This document shows, in pieces, positions 1 through 13,069 of a DNA stretch of 64,000 bases. The first letter of the stretch is position 1. Each line of letters begins with the position of its first letter. The position numbers were made by a program, and so were the translations under genes. The notes under the pieces were generated by a model. The model was not told the origin of the DNA, did no database searches, and was given only the letters and a program-made list of their open reading frames with translations. This DNA comes from Paramecium sonneborni (lineage: Eukaryota > Ciliophora > Oligohymenophorea > Peniculida > Parameciidae): contig CAJJDN010000109.1 of the NCBI GenBank assembly GCA_905182985.1, positions 62,001 through 126,000 on the forward strand, read 5' to 3'.

Positions 1-126
1 AATTTAGAATCATCAATTAAGTAATAAGTATAGAATCAGAAAAATCTAAGTTTAAAGATACATCTTAACAAAATAGTGTTATCTAAAGAAACAATTTAAA
101 GCTATTATATTTTATATAATAAATAA

Positions 127-1325
127 ATGAATTTTGAGAATAGTGTGTAATTTATGTAGAAATCAGAAGCTTGTTTAAATTACGAATTAATTTAAGCACC
201 TTTTGTACCAAATACTTTTTCATTATGGAGAGATGTGATATATGAAAATATAGATTCTGATAAATGGTTTGAGTTTGTGAAACAGATAGATAAATAACTA
301 TTTTTAAAATATTTGGAGAAGGTCAGAGAAGCATATGGAAGGAAATTTACATATTAAGATTTAAAGTTAAATATAAGATATGAGATAGATGTTTAAAAGT
401 TTGAGAAAATATTTGAAAATGATTTAAGTATTAGAATATGAAAAAATATCATAGAAAAATAGGTAGATACAATAACAATTCATCTTTCAGATTATTAAAC
501 TTAGGTTGAATATGCTTATGATTTATTAAGAAGAATACATACATATAAATTTGTAGAATACAATTTTTAATAATTTTAAACTTGGCAGAAAGATTAAACT
601 TTGTATTAGAAATATTTAGATAAAATAGTAATAATAATATTAATAAAAACATATAGATGAAAGGATTTATTTCAAATGTTTAAGAAATTGCAAGTGAAAA
701 AATAAAGGAGTTCTGTGCAACTGGATTGATAAAAAATAATTCATTTATTGAATCAGGAAAATCCTTTTTTAAATAATTTATATTTAATGGAGGAACTGTA
801 ATGACTAAATTGAGTAATTTAAATTTTGGAATATTAGTAATAAATATAATTCTAAAACTTAGATTGGTGGAATAATAGCAGAATAAATAGTAAGTAAAGT
901 GGCATATAATGTAATGATAAATAGAATAAGTTGTAAATTAGAGTTATTGTAAATGGAATTGAATTAGATGACAGATAAATTAATATAAATTAATTCAGAT
1001 TTTGATAATTTGATATATAGAGTAGTTGAACAATTTCCTAATAATTTTGAATAAAATAAAACATGTAATCAAATTTGAATTGAATGAAGTTATTTAAGCA
1101 TTTGTCTAAAAGAATTACAAAGTAAATTTAGGATCTGATGTAATTTATTGTCCAGACACTAATACAATTATTTAAAAACAAGTAGAAGAAGATTGTATAT
1201 TGTTAAATGAAGTGGAATATAATTTACCACTTTAAGAATAAATAGATGAAGATGCTTATGTTATCAATTTATAATCAAATATCTCTGATAATATTAAGAA
1301 ATAGCATTTTGAATTAATATAATGA
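127..1325 (+). CDS. Uncharacterised protein, ~363 aa, four introns
   Basis: Unknown function; no family recognised. Read with TAA/TAG as Gln, the frame starts at ATG 127 (MNFENSVQFMQKSEACLNY) and ends at TGA 1323-1325. Introns are inferred at 428-454 (27 nt), 628-656 (29 nt) and 837-862 (26 nt), all GTA...TAG, each removing an in-frame TGA or restoring frame. A fourth frame change near 1065 is repaired only by an intron ending AAG (1065-1089, or a longer form ending 1098). The protein is mixed charged with a glycine-containing hydrophobic stretch (SNLNFGILIGGIIAEQI) that might be a weak membrane or buried segment. The frame is also open upstream to position 1, so an earlier start cannot be excluded. 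Confidence 0.6.
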
Positions 1326-1373
1326 ATTGATTATAATAATAATTATTATGTAATTTACTTAATTAATTTTATA

Positions 1374-3659
1374 ATGTAAAATAATAACAGCTTTGAGTAT
1401 TAATCTATTCAAGATAAAAGAGAAATTATGCTCTAGTAAATTATTTTAGAATAAAAATAAAAAATCAGAGAGTTAGAATTGAAAACTTAAAAATAATAGA
1501 CACCTCCAATGTATAAATAATAATTATTGGAATGTACCAATTAATTAGAAGAAAGTAAAAACATTATCAAATAATTATTGTAATAAAAAGAATAGCTCAA
1601 TCAAAAGATATAATCAATTGAATCAGAAATGGAATTAAAATAGACCTAAGCTATTTAAGATAAATTAAATTAATATAATTAGAATATTACACAATTATAG
1701 AATGAAAATTAATTATTGTAAGAAGAATTAAAATAATTCTAACCATTATCAAAAGCATTAAATAATTATACATAAGAAGAGAAGTATATTTAATAAATCA
1801 ACATTCTTTATGATTTTATAACAAAGTGTCAAAAATAATTTATGTCAGATATAGTTTATTATAAAAGAGAATTAGAAATTAAAATTAACTAAAAAGATCA
1901 ATAAAACTTAAAACATATTTAAGAAAAATAAGAACTCATTACATAATTAAATCAAAGAATTAAATTGGATCAACAAATTTAAAATGACGTTATACTTTAA
2001 TTGTAAACAACTCTTTAAGAAATTTCTAAATGTTAAACAGAGATTAAATAATTTAAGATTTTCAATGGAAATTATCAAAAAATTGAATAATTATTGATAT
2101 AATAAATTGAAAATCTTAAACCTATTCAAAACATTTCATAAATTTAATAAGTAAAATCTGTACAATCATCATAAATTAGTAAAATTGAAAATAATATACA
2201 AGATGATCAAACTGCTTATCTGAAAGCAGAGAATGATTAATTAATATAGACTACAGAAGATATTAAATAATTATCTTTACTTAGGGAAAAAACATTAAAA
2301 TAAGAGATTCAAAGAAATAAAGATAAATGTGAATATCTGACTTAATAAATTGAAATAAGAGAAAAACATTACATTTAAGATTTACATAAAATTAAATTAT
2401 ACATTGAACAAATAGAGAAGAATTATTAGTCAAGAGAAAACTTTTATAAATTCAATAGCGAAGAACTCTAATCTTTGCTTGACAATTTTAGAACTATAAC
2501 TTAATAGATTTCCTAAGAATTAAAAAATAGAAAAGGTAATGAACATGTTAAAGAATGTAAGGATTTACTTACAAAGTTAGTTTAAACTAAATCCAAATAA
2601 CCAAAGTAAATTAAGAGTTTAGAAAAACTGGAAATTATTTGTAAAGATTTATTGAAAAATTAATAATTAATAAAATAGAATGAAGATCTTAAAGAATTGA
2701 TTATTGATGTTAGCAAATAAATTTTGAATTCTTAGGAATATAAGTAGCAGACTATTATTTTATTTGAAGCACTCGATTAACTTGAAGGCATCATTACTAC
2801 TCCTAATAAAAGAATTGATGATTTGTTAGATTTATTCCATAAAGAATTACAATAATTAACTAAATTAAGAGAATAAACATATCAAAATAATACAATTTAT
2901 ACACAGATCTTAGAAATCATAAAAGAAAAATAAGAATGTCCAACAATTTAAGCAAATAATTCAAAAGAAGTTGAACATATATCTTAGTTGAGATAACTAG
3001 AATAAGAATAATATAAAAAAGAAATTGATATAGCTATTAATAGAAGTCAAAAGCTTTTGGAGGCTCAAGAAATTAAAATTAAGAATCTTGAATATTAATT
3101 AAGAAAACAAGAATAATAAATTAATTTATAATATCAATCAACATCAACTTAGTAGAATGAAATGGATTTGATAATTAAATAATAAAATAAGTAAATTTCT
3201 AAACTATAAAAACAACTAAATGAAGTCTAATAATAAAGAGTTCAGGATAAAAAGGATTTAATCAAATTAATATAAGATAGTGAAGCTAAACAAATAGAAA
3301 CCTAAAATAAAAGATTAAAATCAATAGATAATAAATATAATATTATTATTGAAGTTGTTAATAAAAAATTAAACAAACTCATTAAATCAGATAAAGTCTT
3401 AAATAATGAATAGTAGTCAAAAGTAATACACTAAGAAACTGATTCTTAGATTAAATAGTTAATCAACAAGGATCAGGAGAGAGATTTACAATATTAAACA
3501 TAATTAGAATAATTAAGACAAATAATTGATGAATTAAAAAATAATATTTAAAATCTTCACTATGAAAAAGGTGAATTAATTTAGCAATTAGATGAGCTTA
3601 ATAAAGTTGTCTAAACTTAAAAAAAAGTTTATTATTCTTTTCGTTAACAATAATAATGA
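1374..3659 (+). CDS. Long coiled-coil protein, 761 aa
   Basis: One uninterrupted exon from ATG 1374 to TGA 3657-3659 under the ciliate code. The whole product is rich in Gln, Glu, Lys, Leu and Ile with heptad-like spacing from about residue 15 to the end. That predicts a long, largely parallel coiled coil such as is common among ciliate cytoskeletal, basal-body or infraciliary proteins. No globular catalytic domain or membrane segment is visible. Almost all glutamines are TAA/TAG, so a standard-code reading would see dozens of stops. It lies 48 bp after the previous gene on the same strand. Specific function cannot be assigned from sequence alone. Confidence 0.8.
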
Positions 3660-4072
3660 TTTAAAGTTTTTATTTTTTTAATAACTCAATATTTTTCATC
3701 ATATATTATTAAATCAAAATCTGTTAATGTAGAGAAAATATTAAATACACATTTGTTTTATAGATTATTTATTTTATTAATTCTTGATTATTTGATGTTC
3801 ATTAATAAATGGCAATTAAATTTGATATCTAATCATCCTGAATTAAAATCTCTATAATATTAAAATTAAAAAATAATTTATTCACATATAAATGAATAAT
3901 ATCTTTATCAAAATGTAATTTCTTATTTTAAGCTATTACATTAATCTTGTTTATTCATGCTTAAAATATTTGATTAAATGATAATTTAGTTGTCAAATAT
4001 GCTTTTGAATATGATATTTGACTAATTATCGCTATTTAAAATTACCAATTCATGAGTTACAGTTTATCTAAA
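3660..4072. other. Intergenic, no gene seen
   Basis: About 410 bp of AT-rich DNA between the coiled-coil gene and the broken minus-strand gene. TGA occurs frequently in all frames on both strands and no spliceable frame was found. Confidence 0.5.
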
Positions 4073-4641
4073 TCAAATAACTCTTAAAATACTAAAATTC
4101 TATATTCGAATAAAACCTCCATATAATATCAACAATTTAAATTTTAGAATCAGGTATAGGAGCATAATGATTTGATTAATTTTGATATCTTTTTACAACT
4201 TTATTTAGACAGGTTCTGAAAAATCATTTTATAAAATAATTATTTCGAGTATTACTTTAAATATTTTTAATTATCTGTTCTATACAACGATTCTATTCAT
4301 TAAGTTGCTGCATTTTAAATGAAATATACTAAACAAAACTTATTCATTATCATATTGATTAAAAAGAACTTAAATAACATTTGATTATCAAATGCTTACA
4401 ATAACCTGTAAGGATAATAGATTCGAAAAGTATTTCAATAATATTTTGATCTATTCATACTATAAGTGAGATTATAGGTTTTATTCTTCTTTTAAATATT
4501 TTACATAGGTATTCTTTGTATATTTTATGAATTATAAGTTTTCTTCTTGATAAAATTTAATGTATCATCTTATATCTACTAATTTTAGTAGTGTATTGTG
4601 TCAAAATTCAAGATTATGTATTAAATAAGTAAGTTATTCAT
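4073..4641 (-). pseudogene. Broken or badly resolved minus-strand gene
   Basis: Reading from ATG (complement of 4639-4641) gives a protein-like frame beginning MNNLLIQYIILNFDTIHY for about 70 codons before TGA. Two further protein-like frames follow: one contains IIEILFESIILTGYCKHLI, and one runs from VLFNQYDNEQVLF to a TGA at 4073-4075. No set of 19-35 nt GT-AG introns was found that joins all three. It is therefore either a decaying gene, a gene with a sequencing indel, or one with unusual introns. No family was recognised. It is divergent from the gene starting at 4680. Confidence 0.3.
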
Positions 4642-4679
4642 AAGTATATTAATATAAAAAAAATTAATAAATTTATAGG
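4642..4679. promoter_or_regulatory. 38 bp divergent start-to-start spacer
   Basis: Only 38 bp separate the ATG of the minus-strand reading frame (4641) from the ATG at 4680. If both genes are real, both transcription starts and any core promoter must fit here or inside the coding regions. The spacer is almost entirely A and T. Confidence 0.3.
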
Positions 4680-5278
4680 ATGGGAGTGATATGTTCAAAT
4701 TCGTAAATAAAAAGAAAGGAATCAAAATAAATATAAACTGATAAAATAGTTGAAATAATAAATAATAATTCATATAACTATAATAACCTAAACATAGTAA
4801 TAGAGTTGATATACGATATTAGTATCTTTGATATGGCGATATATTAGTAAATGATCTTGATTTGTAGTAGAAACAAGAAGTATAAGTGGTAGAATAGATT
4901 AAGATATAATTGATACAAGATATTGAATAGGAAAATGTGAATTCTGTATTTGAAGAATCGTCTCATTAATAGATATAATCTCAAAACCCACCTCCTTCTA
5001 TAACTTTAGAAAATGAATAAGAACCATATTCACAATTATTGCAAAGTATGATAGTGAAAAAGAAGGAAAAGTTATAGGTAATTTAATAAGACATTGGAAT
5101 GCTTGATTACTCACCAATAAAATAGGAATCGAAATCATAAATTTCAGAAATAATAGAATCAGTAGAACCTTTCAATTTGGATTTCGAATCGTCTTCGTCT
5201 TCAGAAGCAATTTAATGGAACTAGGAATATAGTATAGATAGCAAAGGCGAAATTTTGGTAACTGGGATTGTTAATTGA
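4680..5278 (+). CDS. Small acidic protein with possible N-myristoyl start, 190 aa
   Basis: Starts at ATG 4680 and ends at TGA 5276-5278, with one 26 nt GTA...TAG intron at 4822-4847 that restores frame exactly. The N-terminus MGVICSN has Gly2 followed by Cys6, the pattern of an N-myristoylated and possibly palmitoylated protein, so peripheral membrane attachment is plausible (inference). The rest is Gln/Glu/Ser-rich, with a Pro-rich patch (NPPPSITLENEQE) and a serine run (FESSSSSEAIQ). No catalytic domain is recognised. The next gene starts 19 bp downstream on the same strand. Confidence 0.6.
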
Positions 5279-5297
5279 CTTTAAAGTTTTGAATATT

Positions 5298-5700
5298 ATG
5301 AATAATATAAAACAATTAATAGAAGCTATTTAAATAGTAGAATAAGAACTTAGTAAATTGAATATAAATCCTGAAGATCGAATACCCATCATTAGTTAAA
5401 TCTTATTCAAAGAAAATTTAGAAAGTTTAGATAATCTAGATTAAGTATTAATCACATAATTTTAGTAAAGTGGTAAACATTAATATAATGAAAGGTTTAA
5501 GTGAATTACATGAATATATTGATTACTTACTATATAGATTAGATTCATAATGTGATTTTGAACTAAATTTAAATTATTAAACAAATGATAAAATATTGTC
5601 AGAAATAACATAATGTTAGTATTAACTTAAGGAATAAGCAACTTAAGATGAAAATGATGTAAAGAAAATATAAAGGCCGAGAATTTACATTTAAAAATGA
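5298..5700 (+). CDS. Small helical protein, ~126 aa
   Basis: Reads from ATG 5298 (MNNIKQLIEAIQIVEQEL) to TGA 5698-5700. The frame changes near 5480. The only short GT-AG segment that restores it is 5473-5494 (22 nt), which ends AAG rather than TAG and gives QQSGLSELHEYIDYLLYRL across the junction. The product is predicted mostly alpha-helical and coiled coil, with no recognised domain. A one-base sequencing error is the alternative to the AAG intron. It converges on the SPEF2-like gene, whose stop lies about 85 bp downstream. Confidence 0.5.
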
Positions 5701-5783
5701 ATTATAGATAAATATAATAAATATTATTAATATGAATAAAAGCGAATAATAATGATATAAATATAATAATTTAAATGAAAATG

Positions 5784-8700
5784 TCACAATTCTTGAAGAT
5801 TTTAAAACAAAAAGTCAATGAATCTATCTCCTTTAACATTTAAAATATCCAAATAGTATTTTGTGGCTAATTAATCATTTTCATCTTTATGAACAAAGAA
5901 TAAAAGTTCTTTGATGTAAATAATTCTATCAAAATAGTTAGTGTCTAGATAATAAATTTGATTTGAATACTTTCTTCTTCTGATACTTTTTCAAATTCAT
6001 CAAACCAAGCTGGAGTGTTAACAAAATTATCTTTATTAATCAAAAGTCCATTTAATTATGTTTAATAAATTGATAATTCCTCCTCTTTTGGAGTTGGTGA
6101 TTAGAGTAAGATCAAATAAGTACAAATTTATCTAACATTAACGTAACTATAAGAGATAAGATAAGGTTTAATACCCATTTTAATCCAATACTTTGAGAGC
6201 TTTCATCCATTAAGCAGGTGTTAATTTAATTACTTCATATGATGATCTTGCCAAGAGTAATGCTAATTATTTAATATCTATAAGTAAATGAGTATTAGTT
6301 ATGGCTCTTAAGTCTTCAATTAAATAATATAATTGAGATATTGAAAATCTATCTTTAGAGATTGGTTCTCTAGCTGCAAGAGGAGGAGGAATAGGTGTTA
6401 AAAAATTTAAAACTTCATGACTTATAATAACATCTACAAATTATAATTGGAGTTCTTTTTAAATTCTTTCACCTCTTTCTATAAATCCTCTAAATAAATT
6501 AGAAATTGCATCTAAAGCTTTTATTTCAGTTAAATAAGTATAATGAATCCATTCATCTAATTTAGTATATAAAAGATCAGCAGATTATTTATATTATCTA
6601 ATTGTTTAAGATGCATATCTTCTTATTACATCTACTCTTTCTTTAAATATTTATTTCTCTAAATTTATAGCATTTATTCCTTCTGTATTCTATAACTCTT
6701 TTTTTATTATTTCTTCTTCTTTTCCTTTCTTTCCTTTTTTTTCCTCTTTTTTTGCTGGTTATTTACCTCCCTTTTTTGTTTTATCTTCTATAATTTCTTC
6801 TTCTCCTGCAAATATTCTTAAAACATCTGCTATCAATTTATCTAATCTAATTTAAGGATCATCACCATCAATTATTTGTAATTCTCCAACAGATGGTTAT
6901 ATTTCTTATAATTCTATTCCTTCTAATGTTCCATAATAATCATTTAATAATTAAATTGAATTTGTTACTCGATCTAATTCAACAACAAGCATCTATTTCA
7001 ATTATTAAAGATATAAATCAATTTCATTCTCTATAAATTATGATGTTTATATTTGTGTTTTCTCTATTATTAAATCATCTCTCTTTTGATCTATTATATC
7101 TATCAATTGATCATATAAATCATCAACTCTCTAATGTAATTCTTCTTTACAAACTTCTTCTTCACATAAATCAGGATTTTCTAAAACAAATTCATTATAT
7201 TATTCTTAAAAATTTCTAATAAAAAAAAACTTTTCATCTGGAGTATTAATCAAATCAATAAATTTACGTTAAATATCCATTTAATAATTAGTAATGAATT
7301 CACGTTACTCTCTAAATCCTTTAAATATTATCTATAAAGACATATACTTGTTTTCAATCACATTCCAAAAAGAATGTAAATATTTTAGAAGTGTTTAGCT
7401 TGGCTATTTTACAGGTAATGTATCTAATGTTACTTATTTAAATTGACATTTTTTATCTTATTCTTCTAATTCTAATTATTATTTGAGTGATTATTCTTAT
7501 TCCAGAATTTTATTTTATTAATCTTCAAATTTTTATTAGATATTATTAATTTAAATTTGAAGAAAATTTTAAAATATTTAATCTACATCATAGAATACTC
7601 TTTCATAATTATTAGATGCATCAACATTAACAAATGCATTTTATATATTTTCTCCTGATTTTGATTCAAAACAGTTATACCAATTTTAAAGTCCTTGAAT
7701 TTATGTCATGAAATATGAATTTTTATCTGAGATTTATTATTATAGATTATCAACTTCATATAAAGATTTAATTCTTTCAATAAGAGGAGCATTGTCAACA
7801 GGAGGAGGATTAGTATCTAAATGATATAAAGAATGATTATGATTATCATATCTTCTTCCAATTGCTCTTCTCAGACACATTTCATTTGATGGCATTTCCA
7901 AATATACACAAATTCCAACTCCACTTTCTTATTTAGTCCTTGGAACTATACGATATTCATTTGGTTTAACAATTTTAGCTGCTTCCTGTAGTCTCGCTTC
8001 TAAAGGTGTAGGTTCATCTTATGGTTGTATATTAGTTAGATATTTTTCTAATAATTTAGCTTAGTCATAAGTTTAAGGAAATCCTACTAGTAACCAACCT
8101 TTACAATAAGGTTTATTATTAATCATGTTATTTCTATGAAAATCTTCCCAATTAATTCCATCATCATTAAAATCATCAATATTCTTAATTGGTCTTTAAT
8201 TGTGATTTTAAGATTTGACTTTTTATTCTTCATAAATTTCTTCAAATGTTTATATTGAAAAGGATCTTTTAATCTTCTACACAATTGCTTTGATGTATAA
8301 TTCATCAGGAATGTTTTCACCTTAAAAAAGATAATTAGATATCGATTGACCTAATTCAATTTATTATTAATCCCATACTTAAGAGTGTTCTTAACCTTCT
8401 TAATATTTACTTATATATTGCAACAATTCATTTATAATAACATCAACACACAATAATGTAATTCCATATTTCTTACTTAATAACTCACTTAATGTTTTTT
8501 TACCACTAAATGAAAATCCTATCAAACTTCCCCTAAATGGTACATAAGGTATATTTAATTCTTAATGTTCCGTATTAGTAATTTCAAATTAACTTTCAAT
8601 TAAATATCTAACCAAATTTCCAAATGTATAATTATTCTAAGCTTAATAAATATTCCATGCTCCAGTTCCTTATAAATAATCTTACATTTCCATTTAAGCA

Positions 8701-10216
8701 AGAAATATTTTTTATTTATAATTTAGTGTTTCTTATTTTTTCATTTCTTTAATTGGATCATATGTACTAAATCTTTTATATGGTATAAGATCCATTCCAT
8801 ATTCAAATAAATGATTATTTTCTCTAGTAAATTATTCATTAATTTAATTAGAATCATGATTTTATAAATGTTCATAAACTTATTCTTCAATTTCAAATAG
8901 AATTTCAACTAATTTTCTACATTTCTAATAATTCTATTATCTTGTATGTAATTTGTATTCAACATTAATTTCTAATTATCTTTTCTATTATAATTCAACT
9001 TCTTCACTAAATTCTTATTATAATGCTCTTAACATTTCTTCTTCTTTAAATTTTTAATTTATAACATTTAATTCCTATTTATTTTTATAATTTTCATCTC
9101 TTAATATTCTATTTTCACAAATGACTTATCTACATTAAAATGCTCTCCAAATTTCATACATAATTTCTTTTTCTTATTTACTTTACTATTTTAATTTCTC
9201 TACAACACTATATTCTCTTCTCTATAATTCATCCGTCTACTTTTCTTAATCAACAATCATCTTTCTTCTTCTTTTATCTCTCTCTTTTCTTAAAAATTCA
9301 TTCATCATCTTATTTCTTAAACCTAAACTAACTGGTTCTTCTCCTTATCTTTTCTCAAATTATTCTATCTATTCTTCCATTTCATTCTTTAAAAATTATT
9401 AAGTCTACACTAATCTCTCTTCTGTCATTTTCAAAATTGTTGATTTAAATTTATCATCATTTACTTTATTTTTATGTCTTATCTATTAATTTTTCTTCCA
9501 ATTTTCTATCCCTTTCTAATTCCAATCCTCCATAAATGCCATATTTCTTTATAATTTATTTAATTGAATCTTACGCATTTCTTCTTTTAAATTTCTTTCC
9601 TCTGTTTCTTCTTTAATTTTTAATCTTCTCTCTTTTTCTGCTTATTAAATAGCAAATGTTGTAAATTTACCTAAATGCTTTTCTAAATTCACTGATTTTT
9701 AAGCTTTATTTCTTTCATTTAAATTTTACATAAAAAAATCTTACTCCATCTTATCAAATTATTCTTTTGGTTATTTTATTACCATCAATGGCTAAATAAC
9801 ATTATATTTTCCTGTTTTTGCATGCATCATTACATCATGTGGATCATTTACTTTTTATAATTACTAAAATAATTATGAAATCTCTTTTACCATTTATAAT
9901 TAATATAACAATTACATTGCCACTCCTTTCTTTCCTTTAATTACTTAATCAGCAATCTAAAAATTAAATTAGATTCTCAATGTCTTAAATGTTGGTTCAA
10001 GCAATTAGAAATTTTTCATTTTTGCCTCTCTTACATCTCTATCAATATTATCTTATTTTATTACTTATTTGAGAATTCCTCAAAATTTAGCTACTGATTG
10101 AATTTGCTCAATAATTCACCAAACAAATATCCATTACTGAAATCTTGTTCAAATGATATTACCTTTTTACTCAATTGAACTTCATCATTTAACCATACCA
10201 TTAGAAGTTACGACAT
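5784..10216 (-). CDS. SPEF2: SPEF2/CPC1-like axonemal central-apparatus protein, ~1450 aa
   Basis: The N-terminus (MSQLLMVWLNDEVQLSKKV... NGYLFGELLSKFN) fits the CH-like domain of sperm flagellar protein 2 and Chlamydomonas CPC1. A long Glu/Lys-rich coiled coil follows. Next comes a degenerate adenylate-kinase-like domain with a P-loop-like GFSFSGKKTLSELLSKKYG, then KGWLLVGFPQTYDQAKLLEK. The C-terminal part has a Lys-rich low-complexity patch and ends DRFIDFLFQNLQEL. In the family the protein belongs to the C1b/central-pair apparatus and is needed for normal ciliary beating. Three introns (26, 28, 26 nt, all GTA...TAG) are inferred, one after the CH domain and two near the 3' end. Human SPEF2 is about 1,800 aa, so this copy is shorter. 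The ULK-like kinase lies directly upstream on the same strand (26 bp gap). Confidence 0.85.
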
Positions 10217-10242
10217 TTATAATTATAATAAAAATTATCAAA

Positions 10243-11673
10243 TCAAATAACAATTGCATTCAAATTCGTTCTTAGAATATCATGATATAATTAAAAGTCA
10301 TAATCATTCAATTTACTCTAAGCTAATTCTTCAAAATCAATAGGGGAATCTTTTCCATCTCTTAAAACCCTCGTAAAATTAATTAAATACTCAGTCAACA
10401 CCAATAAATATGTCTCACTCATATTTTACAAATTCTTTTAAGCAATAGTCAAATATTCTATACAATAATCCTAACATAGTTAAGGAACTCTCTCAACACT
10501 AAAATCACAAGATAATCTTAATTCTTCAATATCATGCATAAATTGTACATAAAATTCATGTTCTCTTTTCAATTCTGGTAATTCTCTCAATAATTATTGA
10601 CTCAATACTAAAACCCACTTTGACAAACAAAATGCTAATTTTAATAGAATATTGTTCCCATCACAAAATTATAAAATTTCCTATTTATTAACAAGTATCT
10701 CTTAACATAAATAGTGTTTGAAAATGATCTCTTATCTTTTCTTTAATTATTCTGGTTGGATTGAATTAATATTTGATTTAGTATCACATGAAGCACTAAC
10801 TTCAAGAATATTAGTTTTACTCTAAAATTGTGGTTATGGAATAGATTTTTTATCAGCTTTCATTAATGGTGATAAATTAATCATCTAAACAACTTCTTAC
10901 CAATTAGGTCTTCTAAATTCATCAATAGTTAATGTTTTTTCTAGAAAGAACATACTAAATTAACTAATTTTTGCTTATTTCAATTTCTCAATAATAGATT
11001 ATTATAATATTTTTTTCAATAAAGATTGAGGATCATTAGCTAACCAAGGAAGATTTCCAAAAATCATTTCAAAATAGATAACTGCTAAAGACCAAATATC
11101 ACATTTGAAACAATATTGTTAATATCCTAGTAATTGTGGTGCCATATAATATGGAGATCCCACCAACGATTTAAGCATATTGGTACTTGAATAATTATTA
11201 ACAATTTTAGCAAATCCAAAATCAGCAATTTTAAATATACCATTATTTATTAAAATATTTGCTGGTTTCAAATCTCTATGTATAATACTGTGTTTTTATA
11301 ATTCTTTGAATCCTTCAACAATTTATCTAAGTACTTCAAATGATTCAATTTCACTTAATCTTTTTTAATTCAAAAGTTCTTTTAGATCACCATCTTTACA
11401 ATATTCAATAATAATGTAGATATATTTAGGAGTATCAATTAAATCAATAAATCTAACAATGTTTGGATGATTACATTTTTTAAGTATTTCAATTTCATTA
11501 ATGATTTGTTATTTAATATACTTATCTTGTTATTCAATGAATTTAGTATCAATTTATTTGATAGCAACTTATTCATTATTTTCAGTATCTTATCCTAAAA
11601 ATACTTTACCATAAGCACCTTCTCCAAGACAGAAACGAGAATTGAATTAAAACTTACCAACTTGAACATTCAT
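10243..11673 (-). CDS. Atg1/ULK-like Ser/Thr protein kinase, 476 aa
   Basis: Intronless frame from ATG at 11671-11673. It carries a complete kinase domain at about residues 9-265: glycine loop [12 protein letters not shown], catalytic Lys in [20 protein letters not shown] in KIADFGFAK, and the activation segment [15 protein letters not shown]. The SPYYMAPQ form and overall shape resemble the Atg1/ULK family that is expanded in ciliates. In other eukaryotes these kinases start autophagy or act in ciliary Fused signalling. The remaining ~210 residues are helical and may match the usual C-terminal regulatory region. All catalytic residues are present, so it should be active. It is divergent from the gene starting at 11703, with only 29 bp between the two ATGs. 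Confidence 0.85.
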
Positions 11674-11702
11674 TTTTTTTAATCGTTTTTATAATAATAA
11701 TA

Positions 11703-13033
11703 ATGAGACAATTCATATTAATTTTGCTATTGATGGGTGTTATGTGTTCTGATTTAGAGAATACAATAAAAGAAGTAAAAATATAAATGTAAGTAGATGA
11801 GAAAAAGTGAATTTGGTCGATCATTTTTATAGAAGATATAAATGGATGATCCAGTTGAAAAAATAATAAGAGACATTGCAAACTTTTATAATAATGTAGA
11901 CAGAAGATTAGAAGAGGGAGTATAACAATTTAAACAATCTCAAGAGAAGTGTAATTAAGAAATAAAAGAATTAAAAAGTAATGATGATGAATTGAATCAT
12001 AAATTAGTAATTGAATTAGTAATTTAATATATAGAGAGATATATAAATAACAAGAGCAAGAAAATAACCTCGTTATGATTTGATAATTCATCGATTCCAC
12101 TAAAAGAATAAGATGAGATAAGAATTAGATCATTAAGAAACTAGATATATTGAATTAAGAGAAGCAGAATAATCGTTTTTTAATTATAATTAAGATTAAT
12201 TTGATAAAGCAATGGTAGTAATTGTAGAAATCAGAAATAAATTTATTGCTTATTTGTCTTAGAGATAGAATAGATAAAGGAAAGCTGCAGTTAGAGATAA
12301 TTAATATTGGGATGATGATGAAACTCCATTTAATAATAATGATGATGATTATGATGAAGAAGAAGAAGAGAGATAACATAATGAAAAATATGCATTCATC
12401 TAAATTATTGTAGCTATATAAAGAGTAAAGGGAGGATTAGAAATGGTATTAGTAGATAATTAAATATTTAGAATGGAGTTACTTAATTGGTATAAGGGAT
12501 TGAAGATTTATGTTAATAAATGCATGATATAAAAGAAGGAAATATCATTTATGATGATTCAGAAGAAACTCTAAATAAATTAGCTAGTTAAGTTATTGAT
12601 ATCACTGCCAGTATTTTAGATTGGATTGCATAAGTTAAAAGAAGAGAAGAAAAAGCTGATGATAGTAAAGGAGATCTTATTATCTAAACTTTAAAATTAA
12701 TAAATAAATAAAAATAATAGGCCGATGTTGAAATATCATAATTAGCAAATGAATCTGCTGCTTTAAGTTAATAATTGAATTCATTGGAGTAAAGTGAAGA
12801 TTTGACTACATTCTCTATTACTAATAATAAGGATTTATTATCTACTAAAATTGAAATGTGTAATGATTAAGAAAATGCATATAAATTAGAAAAAAGATAA
12901 CTGTACATTCCTTATTTACATTAGGGAAGAATAATTGAATACTGTTGGATTACTCTTAGAGGCTATGGAATAAAAAGGAGGACAATTCAAGAGAGTTATG
13001 AAAACTTTAGAAGGAGTAGCAGATTACAAATGA
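11703..13033 (+). CDS. Secreted coiled-coil protein, trichocyst-matrix-like, 410 aa
   Basis: Begins MRQFILILLLMGVMCSD, a clear signal peptide with a cysteine near the cleavage site. Four introns (22, 28, 26, 22 nt, GTA...TAG) give one open frame to TGA 13031-13033. The mature part has the character of Paramecium trichocyst matrix proteins: FGRSFLQKI, then DPVEKIIRDIANFYNNVDRR, long Gln/Glu-rich helices, few cysteines, and an acidic linker (NNNDDDYDEEEEE). In that family precursors are processed and pack into the crystalline core of the exocytotic trichocyst. The assignment rests on signal peptide, composition and motif spacing, not on an alignment. A similar gene lies at 15523, with eIF2A between them. 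Confidence 0.55.
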
Positions 13034-13069
13034 TTTATAAATAATCAATTATTTTATTATTAATTAATT

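Noticed and set aside
8123..8320. Minus-strand 65-codon ORF (standard code)
   Set aside because: Out-of-frame shadow inside the SPEF2-like gene.
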